NCBI RefSeq assembly: GCF_003473485.1
Contig: NC_053045.1
Location: 42,574,494 to 42,638,493 of the forward strand
Direction of reading: 5' to 3'
DNA length: 64,000 nt
Origin: Medicago truncatula
Taxonomy: Eukaryota; Streptophyta; Magnoliopsida; Fabales; Fabaceae
Shown here: in pieces, positions 37,873 through 49,688 of the stretch
Position numbering within the stretch: the first letter of the stretch is position 1
Layout: the number at the start of each line of letters is the position of its first letter
Position numbers and translations under genes: made by a program
Notes under the pieces: generated by a model
Told to the model about the DNA's origin: nothing
Seen by the model: the letters and a program-made list of their open reading frames with translations, nothing else
Database searches by the model: none

Positions 37873-38910
37873 CGTTTTTCATGTTGGAAAAATGGATAAT
37901 CATCATTAATGATGTTGGTCCATCTTGGATACTTCAAAAGCAAAGAATTTTAACAAACACCAAATAAGTGAGTCAGCTAAATTGAAAATACAAGCATTCT
38001 TTTTAATTCTCGAAACTATATATCTCATGAATTTTTGTGTTACATTGTTTTGAAACTAGAGGTGTGTAATCTAGACACATGAAAATCGACATCGTATGGC
38101 AACACCGTATAAAATACAATTCAAATGTGTGTTGACATTTGAACCGAAGATAACTGAGAAGAGCAAAAACAAATATAAAAAATTGTGTGTGAGTGTATGT
38201 GTGTGTGTCTCATTGATTTTGGAATATGTGTTTACAAAAAATTTCTACAAGTACAATTGAACCTCTAAGCATGGGTTATGATCCTCTCATGGTGGAAAGA
38301 ACATAAGAAAATAATGTAGAAGATTTTGACCTTTCAAATATAAAAAGGGAGTGTTTTGGAATTTGAGGAAAGGCAGAAAAATTAAGTGAAGGTTAAAATT
38401 TTAAACTTGAAAAAACATGAGAGAGAAAAATTGAGACAGTTTTTTCCATGCTGAAGAAAACATTCTCTGACTGTGAGAAAATAGTGCATCTTAGTAAAAT
38501 ATACTTTGATTCGATTTGTCTATAATCCTAACACATACGAATCAATTTATATGAAACAAGAATCTTGGATACCCCCACAATGGTGTGTAAATTTATAACT
38601 CTGCATAAAACCAAAATCATAGTGCTACAAATTTAGATTAGCCGATCGCTAATTAAGATAAAAGCAGCATATATAAATATATAATCTATATATTTAGACC
38701 ACATAATAAAAGTTTCAAAGTCGACATAAGAAGTTACCCTTCTAAGCCATAGTATTAAACAGTTGCATCCACAAGGAAACTAAGCAAAACAAAATAACTC
38801 TTAACATAGTCAAATTAAAACAGAACATCATAACACAAACACAATTAAAACAGTAACAGAAATAAGAAAAAGATCCATGAAAACTTCATTAGTCATAAAC
38901 CATACTCGCC
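37873..38910. other. Intergenic, 3' side of the MYB gene
   Basis: No gene seen; probably includes the MYB 3' UTR next to 38911. Confidence 0.4.
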
Positions 38911-41900
38911 TTAAGGATTTCTATAGATCATACCCATGAAATCAATTTCCTGCTTCATTGGAACCTCGGGAAAAAACTCCATTCCATATGTTCCAAAATC
39001 ATAACTCGTTGTGGTGCCAGATCCACTTGCCATTCCATCATCACCATTGAACATCATTGGAGCATACCCATCAATTTCCTCATTTGGATTAACCAAACCT
39101 TCAGAGCTAAAATCACTCTCCGAGCTTTCAAAGTTTGGGTGATTCCCAAATTTCATCACGCTCGTAGAATTCGTCATCAGCTCCTTTTCAGCTTCCTTAG
39201 CATCATTGACTTCCATTATGTATTTCAAGAGTAGTTTTCCCTTTGAACTATTACTCCGATTCTTTCTCTTAGTATTATGGCGGCGCTTGGTGGCGTTCCA
39301 GTGGTTCTTGATTGAGTTCTCGGTGCGCCCTTGCATTCTCTTTGCAATTTCAGCCCACTTGTTCCCAACTATCTTATGAGCTTCGATTAGTATTTTGTCC
39401 TCTTCTTCGGTCCATGAATCCTTCTACAATCATACAAAACAATTTATTCGGATTAGATATGTGATTGATTATCATTCATTTGAGAAAGCTTCACATTTCA
39501 CCAATTTGGTAATGGCTGAAACTAATTAGCTATCTAACAAGACATATCATATGTTTGTTCCCGCGTTGGCAAGCTTCACATTTCACCAATTTGGTAATGG
39601 TTGAAACTAATTAGCTATCTAACAAGACATTTGTTCCCACGTTGGCATTATGCGGAGAACAAAAGCTTGGATTGCTTGCTTCATGAAATTGTGGTGTATA
39701 CGATATTGTGATGGAGAATCGTAAACAAGATTCGAAATCAAACACCAATATGATACATATAGCAAATTGAATATCAACTTATTGTATGAATAACTCTTGT
39801 CAAAGTTACACCGCTTAATAAATCTATGTAAATTCTATATTTTGTCATTCCAACATAAAAATTAATTGACTATATCAAATCTGCAAATTTCAATACATTT
39901 TTTAAAATGTTTAATTTTTCATCAATTTACTTCAATTTATTATAATGTAATTTTAAAATACAACTAATGTATCGTCGATAAACTTACATAGCTTGTATAG
40001 ATATTCAATTTCAACTATTGGATTGACAATATATAATGTCCTTAAAGTCTTATTAAATGGATTATTTTGGCAAGTATTACTCCTAAAATAAATTGGTTCA
40101 CACTCATGTATATCATAGAGTTCAACATCAGTCATTTACATTGTATGTCAACTAAGGCTAACATTTTTCAATGGAATGTAATTAAAAGCATAGTATAGTT
40201 GTTCCATATATTTTGGTAGGACACAACAACGAAAGATTTTTAACATCTTGAATAGACGGTACTTGGGAAGAATTATTATATCATAAACCAAATAAAGACA
40301 ATAAGTTTTTAACATAAATCATGACTAAGAGTTACATACATATGATAAATAGGTAATAGACAAGCACTGTAACAGCAAGCCACGTGAGAGTTGTCAAAAT
40401 TTCTTGCTATTAAAGATTAGTCTTACAAATAAGAGAGATATTTTTTTAGAAAAAAAAATGAGAGGGATCTTAAACATTATCTATCTCATTGTCTAAAACA
40501 ATAACAATTAGTCTTAAAAATGACAGATACAATTAGCAAACTGAATATCACAAAAAAAAAAAAAAAAAATTAAAAACAATGTTTTTATAAAAGGTCTTTA
40601 TAAACTCTAGTCCGACCTTATCATTAATCTATGTGGGACTCTATTTTTACAATACACCCTCTACACTCAATACAATTGGGTTTGATGCATGAATATAAAT
40701 GGTGGATGACCCGAATCGATATGCTCTGATACCATATGAAGTTTTTATAATAGGTCTAACTTATTCCTGCAAAATCAGCTAGTAAGATGAACGGTGTCTC
40801 TTTTTTAAAATTCTAAGTAAGGTCTTATGTTTAATCTATGTGAGACTTGGTTTTTTCAATAAATGTTATTCATGATTTTAGATTTCATACCAAAAAGTAT
40901 TTACCAAAAAATTGTTAGAAATTAATTACATGATGAGAGTCCAACCGAAAAGGCTAGTTTGTTCGGTATGAAAGCCTCATGACTTAAGTACCACATTGAG
41001 TACTTTTACTTACTCAATGGGTGACCTCCTAACACAGACACACCCTTTAAGAGGTTGGTAGCTCTTTCCTTTTCAGTGACATCACTCACCTATCAACATT
41101 CGGTAGACCACCTTAATCCCGTTTATATGTGATCCTTTTCGTGATCCGACTCTCAATGAAAGAACCAATTGTTAAGACTTAAGCACATGAAGAGAACCTA
41201 ACCTAAAAGATTTTCCATTAATTGGAATAAGCTTATGACTTAAATAACACATTGAACACTCTTATCTAATCAATATGATGCATTAACAAAATCATATGTG
41301 AAAGGAGTTATGTAAAAAATATATAATTCATGTATTCGAAATTACCAAAATTAGAAAAATAGGTAAGGATGCATTTTTATAAACAAACCTTATCTCAATA
41401 TTAGATATTAAACAAAAAAATTATCCATTAAAAGTACTTGCAGATAAAATTTAGTCACAATATTTATCATCATCTATTTTCAAAAAAGTATGAAAAAATG
41501 TCTTTTAAAAATATTTCTACTTGTGAGAGGAACAATAAGAAGATTGTATATATATTTAATCCAATACTTATTTAGAAAAATATACAACCGAACTAGCGAT
41601 GATGTATTACAAAAATACCGTTATAAACCCAATGAAATGTTGATTGAAATATTATGTCGTATTGTAAAAACTTTAAGAACGTGCATCGAAAAAAATAAAT
41701 TATAGTTTCAAATTGTGCTTGTCGTTATAAAATCATAAACATATCATGATTGAATTGCATTTATGCATTTAATTGACATGAATTCATAATTTTTTGATTT
41801 ATTGGTCGAGCTATATGTATAATTGTAAAAATTTAATAAATTAAAAGTAAAATGTAGGAAAGAATCAAGATTGCTCAAAGTCCATGTCATTTTATTTTTA

Positions 41901-42958
41901 ACTGTATGTGAAAGAGATAAAAGCTAAAAAAGATTGAAAAGAATGTCACCTTAATGTCCGGACGAAGATGGTTATTCCATCTCTCTCTACACTGTTTTCC
42001 AATCCTACCTTTCATGTACTTCGCAATCTGGGACCATTTTCTAAGACCAAAGTGATTCACCAATTGAACAAGAACCCTAAAAAAATATAAAAAAAAATAT
42101 ATATAAAAAAATATCAACAATTAATTAAAAAAAATACTCAAGATAAGATGAATCAAATTGAACAAGAAAACAATAAATATATCTTAAACTAATAGAGTAT
42201 ATAATGAAGTCATACTAAAACTATGAAAACATCATGTAGGAGAGACAACAAAAAAAAAAATTGATATACCTATCCTCATTTGTAGTCCATTGACCCTTGA
42301 TTATATTGGGATCCTTGAGTCGAATTTCACTATTATTTTGATTAGTTTGTTGGCGATTTTGGTCACTATGAATATGCCTTTGATTATTTTCTCGGGAATT
42401 GTTTCCAATTCCACCATTGCATGAAAGACCGCCTTGAAGCTCAGACTTAACTGACACAGATGGATGTCCATCAGAAACTAGTGATGGTGATAGAGAGGGA
42501 CTCACCCGATATTGTGAAGTTTCACCATATTGAAAGAGATTATTTGTAGACAATTCACGAGTTCCTTTGCTAGAGTTAACGGGACCATGCATGACTTCCA
42601 TTTTGTTATAGTTTGGCGCAAAGATCATTGGATTTCGAGCACTGATAAATTCACTTTGGGATCCACTGGTGTACGCATCCTTGTAGGAAGGGGTTGGGGT
42701 CATAGGAAATGAGCTGATGGAGGAAGGAGCCACTCTAGAAAAACTAGAGTGGTGGTAAGCCTTGTTCAGAGGATGTTCCTTAAATTGATTGCAACGATTT
42801 TGGTACAGATATGTAGTGCAATGTGATGGTGGAGGTGAAAAAGTTGGACCTGATTGAGAAGGAACCATTGTGGAGATCGCTGATTTCATGGAAGGACTTT
42901 TTGGAAGATCCATAGAAAGGTTAGGAGATTTTCTTGCAAAACTCAGATCTGATTCCAT
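38911..42958 (-). CDS. R2R3-MYB transcription factor, MYB98-type
   Basis: Exons 42270-42958, 41950-42076 and 38911-39423 (minus), GT-AG, 442 aa. Residues 1-218 are a low-complexity Ser/Pro/Asn-rich region. R2 (about 221-272) carries Trp224, 244 and 263. R3 (273-322) carries Trp276, 295 and 314. [19 protein letters not shown] and [17 protein letters not shown] are the signature of the Arabidopsis MYB98/64/115/118/119 clade. Those genes act in the female gametophyte, in synergid-controlled pollen tube attraction, or in seed development. The MYB domain lies in the middle of the protein, as in MYB98, not at the N-terminus. The C-terminus is acidic ([15 protein letters not shown]), likely for activation. 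Intron 1 is short (193 bp). Intron 2 is long (2.5 kb) and holds an 85-bp tandem duplication. Expression site is inference. Confidence 0.92.
39488..39647. repeat. Tandem duplication, period about 85 bp, in MYB intron 2
   Basis: Copy 1 (39488-39572) and copy 2 (39573-39647) both begin GCTTCACATTTCACCAATTT and end in GTTGGCA. Copy 2 lacks about 10 bp (ATATCATATG-like). Only a few substitutions separate them, so the event is recent. Confidence 0.9.
40590..41170. other. Retroelement-like terminal fragments in MYB intron 2
   Basis: Words such as ATGTGGGACT, CTCTGATACCATATGAAG and CTCAATGAAAGAACCAATTG resemble recurrent plant retroelement or promoter-trap termini. No boundaries were found; the call rests on style only. 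Confidence 0.25.
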
Positions 42959-43435
42959 TCCTTAGATTGAGAGAGAAACTAGAGAGAATTTCTTGTAGGA
43001 GTGTGTGTGATTGTTTGAAAATGATCAAAACTAAGATTGAGTAGAAGGGAGTTTGGAGTCTAAGAGTTATGAGTTGTACTCTTACTTTTTGAAAATCAAA
43101 GAAAAATATATAAGAGATAGTGAGTTGATAAAACATGCGATTATTGATTTCTTAACATCAAACGGCTCAGATTCATTGTTTCTACGACTCTTGAACTTCT
43201 GAGTAAACAACTCAAATAAAAAAAAAAGATAGATTTTACAAAAAAGATACTTATGTTGACATTATTTTTACTTTGGTAGTTTTTTTGTAAATAAAAAGAA
43301 ATGATGAGGTTATTACAAAGTTTTGTATTTTATAGATCAGAAAGTTTTAAACAAATATAATGAACCACAAATAACATGTGATGCTTCTATTATTATTATT
43401 ATTATTGAAAATAAGAAACCAAAAATTTATTACAA
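42959..43435. other. MYB upstream region
   Basis: Probable MYB promoter and leader on the minus strand. Contains an ATT repeat at about 43389-43407. No gene. Confidence 0.4.
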
Positions 43436-43447
43436 TAATTTTAACAT

Positions 43448-43798
43448 TTTTTTTTTTGGATAAACCGGGAGCGTGAACATGCATCAAGAGGAAACACCGA
43501 CATCCCAACTAGGTTGGCACCCCGGGGAACCTCTATCCTATACAACCACACTCAAATTTTATTAAAAAAAAGGGGAAAAATAATTATAAAGAGGGGGGAC
43601 TAGGCCAAAACCTTCATAAACAAAAAAAGAACAAAGAAAAGAAATCACAGACTAAGGAAATCTGTAATTAGGAAGTCCACATCTATCACGAAAAAAATCA
43701 AACCCTAAATCAGATGTTAGAGTAGAATGCCAAACCGCACCGGTGATGGAATGACCAAGGTTTGCTAACCTGTCAGCACAAACATTACCTTCACGATA
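43448..43798 (-). mobile_element. 5'-truncated LINE insertion (RNase H C-terminus, 3' UTR, poly-A)
   Basis: On the minus strand a frame reads REGNVCADRLANLGHSITG and then FFRDRCGLPNYRFP before a stop. This is the C-terminal part of the RNase H-like domain at the end of plant LINE ORF2. It is followed by about 200 bp of 3' UTR and a poly-A tail (poly-T on the plus strand from 43448). Direct repeats TAATTTTAACAT (43436-43447) and TAATATTAACAT (43799-43810) differ at one base and fit a target duplication. The 5' truncation is typical of target-primed reverse transcription. Confidence 0.8.
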
Positions 43799-44236
43799 TA
43801 ATATTAACATAAATTACACCCAAACACAAATAATATTTTATGTTTGTGTGTGAGATTAGTTAAATTCTATACTATCAATTTATATTATACATATATAAAG
43901 AAAACAACTCCCTTTTAGCACTTTTGAACTGACTTTTTCCCTTTTCAAAAATACCCTCAATTTTGAATACAAATAACACTTGTAACAAATAGATAAAAAA
44001 AATTAAATATTAAAACAAATGTAACAAACATGATTTTTGTTGTGTAACAGTATATATTGAAACAAAACACACATGTTACTGCATATTGATCGAATTTGTT
44101 TTTCACTGTATATGAACTCGTCTCTCTTGCTATAGAGCAAGAGCCTAAAAAGACACCGAAAGATCAACAAGCCAACACATAGTTCAGGTAGTCTTTACCC
44201 ATCTCTCTTTATGTTTCAAAACCACTCTTATCTATA

Positions 44237-44238
<2 letters not shown>

Positions 44239-44306
<68 letters not shown>
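44239..44306. repeat. (TA)n microsatellite, about 34 units
   Basis: Uninterrupted TA run of 68 bp. Confidence 0.95.
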
Positions 44307-44309
<3 letters not shown>

Positions 44310-44444
44310 AAAATAACACCTTTCAGCTCTTTTGAACTGACTTTTTCTCTTTTCAAAAATGTTTTTAATTTTCGATACAAATAACAAATGTAACAAATAA
44401 ATAAGAATGAATTTAAATATTAAAAAAATGTAACAAACACGATA

Positions 44445-44448
<4 letters not shown>

Positions 44449-44502
<54 letters not shown>
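44449..44502. repeat. (TA)n microsatellite with one phase shift
   Basis: TA run of about 54 bp interrupted once by TTA near 44475. Confidence 0.9.
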
Positions 44503-45340
44503 CGAATCTAAAAAATTTTATACTTTTAGTTTTAATTAAAATCAAAATTTTATGAAGAAAGAGCATAAAGACCGGCATGTGAGTGCTCGTCTTTTCGATA
44601 GTATATATAAAGAAAATAACATGTTTTGACTCTTTTAGATTAGCGTTTTATCTTTATAAAATTACCATCAACTTTCAATACAAATAACACATATAACAAA
44701 TAAATAAGGGTATTCGATACAAATAACACATATAACAAATAGATAAGTGTAAATTCAAATATTGAAATAAAAGTGTAACAAACAACCTTAAAAAAAATGT
44801 AACAAACATCCTTAAAAAAAATGTAACAAACAGGATGAGTATATATATGCTTACTTTTTCATTACCCCAATTATATTCTTAAACAACTTTTTTTATAATA
44901 AAGATCAGTTGGTGTCATTAAAAAAATAAAAATTTAGATTATATATTTTTTTGTTATATTATTGGTATCATTGAAATAGATAATCATGATTAGTTTGGTT
45001 TGTTATAATTTGAAAGCAAAAATATTTATTTTTTTAGTTTTAATCAAAATCAAAATTTCACAAAAAAAACACCGTTCATAATTATCAAACGTTAGCGCAA
45101 TAAAAACGGGCACGTGAATTTAAAAACTAATGATGAGTGATACAATGACTTTGAACAAAAACGGATCTAATTAATGTCTTACTTTTATAACTAAAACTAA
45201 TATTACTTTTAAAAGAGTTTAAAAAATATCATTGACTACATTTTTTTTTATTAAGATCATTGACCACATTATAATTTCTCTTTAAATGACTTTTTTAAAT
45301 AAAAATATCCTATTAAATAACATTTTAAGTTTTAAATGAA

Positions 45341-46614
45341 GGCTAAAATATGCTTTTGGTCCCTGCAAATATGGCGAGTTAAGGTTTTGGTCCCTGATAA
45401 TTTTTTTTTTTTGAAATCCATACTGCAAAAATTTTTGTTTTTTAAAATAGTCTTTGGCCTCACTTTATTGATGATTTGACACATTTATACCTACGTGGTA
45501 TTCGCTGACAGTGTAAGTTTGTACATTTGGTAGCCACGTGGTAATTATTTAATAAACTTTTTCTAAAAATAAAAAATATATTTTTAAATTAAAATAAAAC
45601 ATTTAAAAATACAAATAAATTTTAAAAATACAGAAATTAATTTTTCCAAAATTTTAAAAATAACTAATTTAAATTTTTAGAATTTTTTTTTGTTATTTTC
45701 GAAAATTAATTTCCCTTTTTTTCTAGAAATATTTTTTACTTCGATTAAAATGAAAAATTCTTTTTTGTCTTTCTAATTTTCGGGAATTTTTTTTTTCGAT
45801 TTTTTTAATTCTGAAAATAAATAAATTCTTTTTAATTTTGAAAGCAAAATCTGAAGATAAATTTCCTAATTTTTTTAAAATTTTAGAAAAATGTTATCTA
45901 ACTTTTTATTTTTTATATTTTACAATAGTTAATTTCCAGGAAAAAATAAAAAAACCTGTTTAAGTTTGAAAAAAAACTGAAAATATTTTTTTTTTATTTT
46001 GAATTTGTTTTTCTAATTTTTTTCGTTTTAATTTTGAAAATTAAGTTCCATATTTTCTTTTTCTTGTAAAAAAAAAGTTCCATATTTTTTTATTTAAAAA
46101 AGTAAACTTATTTTTTTATTAATTTCGTTTTTCTTCAATTTTTTTAAATCAAAAATTAATTTCCAGTTTTTTTATTAATTTCCTTTTTTTTTCAATTTTT
46201 TATTTTTATTTCGAAAATATGTTTTTTGTTTTTTAAAAATTGATTTTAAATAATTAAAATGAAATCAGTTACACGTGGCTGCCACATGAGCATAATTAAA
46301 CAGTCAGCAAGTGACACATATGCAAAAATAATACACATAAGCAAAAAAGTGGCCCTAAGGACCTTTTAAAAAACAAAAAAATTTGCAAGGATTGATTTTA
46401 ATTTTTTTTTTTTTTTTTTTGGTAGATAGACGAAATGGCAAAGCCATTATAAAACTCACACACACAAGTGGAGGTACCGGGGTTCGAACCCCGGTCATGA
46501 CATCCGACCTAACAATTTAGGCATTTTGCCAGTTGGCATTTTAATTTTTTTTTTTACCAGAGACCAAAACCTAAATTCCCTATATATTTGCAGAGACAAA
46601 AACATATTTTAGCC
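45341..46614. mobile_element. Non-autonomous Mutator-like element with perfect 9-bp duplication
   Basis: The left end GGCTAAAATATGCTTTTGGT and the right end inverted GGCTAAAATATGTTTTTGTC start terminal repeats of about 60 bp that include TCTGCAAATAT and AGGTTTTGGTC. The duplication TTAAATGAA is exact at 45332-45340 and 46615-46623. The interior is extremely A/T-rich. Inner ACGTGG/GCCACGTG words also pair, so the inverted repeats may be longer with gaps. A SINE sits inside the right arm. Confidence 0.88.
46402..46537 (-). mobile_element. SINE inserted in the MULE right arm
   Basis: On the minus strand the copy begins TGCCAACTGGCAAAATGCC, has a box B-like GGTTCGAACCCC (palindromic core at 46481-46490) and ends in a poly-A tail (T run at 46402-46420). 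ATTTTAA repeats flank it at 46395-46401 and 46538-46544. Box A is degenerate. Confidence 0.7.
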
Positions 46615-46623
46615 TTAAATGAA

Positions 46624-47677
46624 ATATCCTTAAAAAAAAGTTTTCAACAAAAATATCCTCGTAACATAAAAGTGTGCGAGAATTATCACATGACGATAAT
46701 AATCACTATATGCAAGATCATGATTTATGTTTCTTAGTATCACCACCACTAGTGCAAAATGATTTTGCAAGGATGATCACACACTTAAACTTGATAATCA
46801 GCTGCACCGACTCTAAAATTCTAACAGACATAGGTCTAGCCCCCTTTTAGCTTTGTTTTGCAACACTGGTGCAAAACTGGGACTTACCCCAATTTTAAGC
46901 AATGTTATAGTGATAACAGTGTTTTTTTATTTTTGACAAGAGTGATAACAGTGTTAAAACATACATATCATGGCATTATAGTTCAGTTATAAATAAAATC
47001 ATAATTTCTAATTCAAAAAAGGGATTGAACATATTTGTGACAACTCCTTTTAAGCGTTGTCTAAACAATCGACTTAAACATATTTGCGGTGACATTTTTG
47101 AAATAAAGTTTAAAATGTTATCTGTTTTAAGTCTGATATTTAGATAACCAATCTACAGTTCCTATAAAACCTAATTTAGAAATTCACATAACTTAGCCTG
47201 GGTTTGGATTGGATTCACTGGAGCATCATTTGCGCTTCCCGAAGCATTTTTCACCGTGATTTAAAGAAGCTACCAAAGCAAGCTTCTCCTCCAAAGCTTT
47301 AACAAACATGCTATTAGTGGTATTAACTTGGGTCTTGGAAGTGTGCTCCTCTTCAAGGTTTTAGGTTCGATTCTCTTCGGTGTCAATCAATTTAAGTGGG
47401 TTAATTTAGTTTTTTTATTTTAAAAAACTAGTTTTATGTACCATATTTCTCAACTTTCTCTTGCAAAAGAAACACTTATTCCTCTCACTGTCGTCTCTTT
47501 GTACCCTCTTACTTTTGAGTTATTCAATTATGAGTTACATCTTCTTACTGAATGATTTTACTCCTTCCCAAGTACTAGTTTAACATAGGGTCCAAATTCC
47601 AATCCAACAAGCTATTCTTGCTTGAAGAATTGTTAATAGATAGAAAAGATCACACTAATCATTAATAATTAAAACAT
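46624..47677. other. Intergenic between MULE and histone H2B
   Basis: No gene seen. GGGTTTGGATTGGATTCA near 47204 resembles a single Tourist-type end. The last 100 bp should contain the H2B 3' UTR. Confidence 0.4.
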
Positions 47678-48109
47678 CTAAGAACTTGTAAACTTCGTTA
47701 CAGCTTTGGTACCCTCAGACACAGCATGCTTAGCCAATTCTCCAGGAAGAACAAGCCTAACAGCAGTCTGAATTTCCCTCGAAGTTATCGTCGGCTTCTT
47801 GTTATACCTTGCAAGTCTGGAAGATTCTTGAGCGAGCTTCTCGAAGATATCATTGATGAAACTGTTCATAATACCCATGGCTTTGCTTGAGATACCAATG
47901 TCAGGGTGAACTTGTTTCAGAACCTTGAAGATGTAGATCTTGTAGGTTTCAACGCTCTTCTTGTTTCTCTTCTTCTTCTTCTCTCCAGAGGCTGAACCGC
48001 TTTCCTTTGGAAGCTTCTTTCCGGCCTTTGGCTTCTTCTCTGCCGGAGCTTTCTCGGCGACGGTGGATTTCTTCTCCTCTGCAGGTTTCTTCTCTCCCTT
48101 TGGTGCCAT
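47678..48109 (-). CDS. Histone H2B
   Basis: Intronless, 143 aa. The N-terminal tail is Lys/Ala/Glu-rich with repeated AEKKP-type units (residues 1 to about 50). The histone fold follows, with [58 protein letters not shown] and the C-terminal helix [18 protein letters not shown]. It is the near-invariant plant H2B. It pairs with H2A in the nucleosome; the C-terminal Lys of the AVTKFTSS region is the conserved ubiquitination site of the family. Typical plant H2B genes lack introns, as here. Upstream promoter motifs are listed separately. Confidence 0.97.
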   Translation of the reverse strand: MAPKGEKKPAEEKKSTVAEKAPAEKKPKAGKKLPKESGSASGEKKKKRNKKSVETYKIYIFKVLKQVHPDIGISSKAMGIMNSFINDIFEKLAQESSRLARYNKKPTITSREIQTAVRLVLPGELAKHAVSEGTKAVTKFTSS

Positions 48110-48167
48110 TGAATGGATTGGGAATTTGGAAACTGGTGATTGTTTGTTTGTTTAGATTGATGCGGGT

Positions 48168-48326
48168 GTTTATATATGTGAACGCTCTTGCGTTTCTATT
48201 GGCTAGTCAGGTTTGTTGCGGATTGATGACGTGCAATTTGTTTCATCCGTTAATTACACTCCAAGGTGATATGAATATAGACGGTCACGATTTGCTTTGA
48301 GTAAACGATGTTGCGGATCGATGAGC
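48168..48326 (-). promoter_or_regulatory. Histone promoter: TATA, CCAAT, hexamer and octamer motifs
   Basis: On the minus strand, upstream of H2B: a TATA box CATATATAAAC (48168-48178) and a CCAAT box (48198-48202). Next is ACGTCATCAATCCGCA (48217-48232), which joins the plant histone hexamer ACGTCA to an octamer-like ATCCGC. A second octamer-like CGATCCGCA stands at 48312-48320. This layout resembles the Type I element known to drive S-phase expression of plant histone genes. Function is inferred from the motifs. Confidence 0.7.
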
Positions 48327-48421
48327 TGGTTGGGTTGGAACACATTTTACTTTACTATTAGGACGCTTTAGATGATGGATGGCTGAGATGCTTTTTAACC
48401 TTTATTTTTTTGGTTAACTAT

Positions 48422-49688
48422 GGTACCGTTTGACCCGTCTTTTTTTCCAGCTTTTCTACGTTTTTAAGGAGAAGTTAGGCCAAACACAATATCAATAAAG
48501 TACCTTCGAAAAAAAGTACTTTTTTTAGAATGCATAAAATTGAATGGAATGAGCTTTAACCAAAAGTTGTTGAATGTTATTTCAAAAAACTATTTCTCCC
48601 TAATTTATTTCACAAGCACCTCTCTTCAACTCCCGCCGGCAACCTTTTGTTTTATTTTTTCAATATGGTTTTTTTCTTCCATTTTATTTTATTTTATTTT
48701 TTTTAACCGGTCCATTTAATTTTTTAATGAGGTTCCATTTAAGTTTATTATCTATTTTTTTAAAGAATTTTATTATCTTTTTATCACTTATATATTAATT
48801 TCAATATCTTTTGATCATCACAACCTCGCAAATATTTGTATTCACGCTGTCAATGAATGACACCGAATATTTTTATTCCCTTTCTTCAACCACGGAAATA
48901 CACACACACACACACACATTAGCGTTTAGAGTAATACTTTATGTTTCTCTTTCTGTTTTTTTTTTTTTTTGTTATGATAATGCGTATAATTTTTGTTAGT
49001 GTTGTGTAATGCATATAATTATTTTCATAAAATTTTTATTTTAATTAAAAGTACAAGTGTAGTTGCCTAAAAAAATTATACTTATATATAATTTACACAT
49101 TTGTATTGTAACAAACTATGCATATCTTTTTCTTATTAAAAAAACTAAACATATCTTTTTCAATGACACCAGCAATGTAACAAATATAATATTATATAAT
49201 ATAAATTCTTATCTTTTTGACCAACACTAAAAATATGGTATTCTTATAACAAAATTTGTTATAACAAAATTTGTTATAGAGTATAATTGGAAAATATATT
49301 GTACAAATTTGTATTCATGTTACACAAAATAAACGTCATTGAGTAAATATATTATTGATAAAAATATATCTTTTATATTTTAAACATTTTTTCCCTTCAA
49401 AAAATATTTTAGACATTTTTTTATTTATTATGTTAATTCATAATGAATTCAAAGTTTTTATTTATTTATAGACAATGCATAAATATATGCAAGGTTCCGG
49501 GTTCGAACCCTAGATACCACCAAAAAATAATAAATTCAAAGTTTTGTACAATATTTTGCCAAAAATAACTTTAGAACTAAAAAAAATAAAGAAACCAAAC
49601 AACTTTAGCCTTTTTTCTTAAAGAGCTTTATTTTAACTTTATTTTAAAGTAGCTTTTAGACCGAAAAAAAGCCTGGCCAAACGGTACC
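48422..49688. mobile_element. Tandem transposon pair, copy A
   Basis: The left end GGTACCGTTTGACCCG and the right end (inverted GGTACCGTTTGGCCAG) form short terminal repeats. Length is 1267 bp. The last GGTACC (49683-49688) is also the first of copy B. Contains (AC)n at about 48902-48918 and a SINE fragment with GGTTCGAACCC near 49498. No transposase frame. Confidence 0.7.

Larger units (their letters stand above)
43890..44850. repeat. Three diverged copies of a repeat flanking (AT)n tracts
   Basis: The word TATATAAAGAAAA(T/C)AAC, followed by CTTTTGAACTGACTTTTT or a diverged form, ATACAAATAACA and TGTAACAAAC, occurs from about 43893, 44300 and 44604. (AT)n tracts separate the first two copies and end the second. 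Confidence 0.7.

Noticed and set aside
44239..44502. Possible replication origin or scaffold attachment region
   Set aside because: AT microsatellites alone are not evidence for either.
46479..46492. GGGGTTCGAACCCC as a regulatory palindrome or tRNA T-arm
   Set aside because: It is the box B of a SINE with flanking duplications, not an independent site.
47961..48300. Plus-strand frames over the histone gene
   Set aside because: Antisense shadows of the Lys-rich H2B N-terminus and its promoter.
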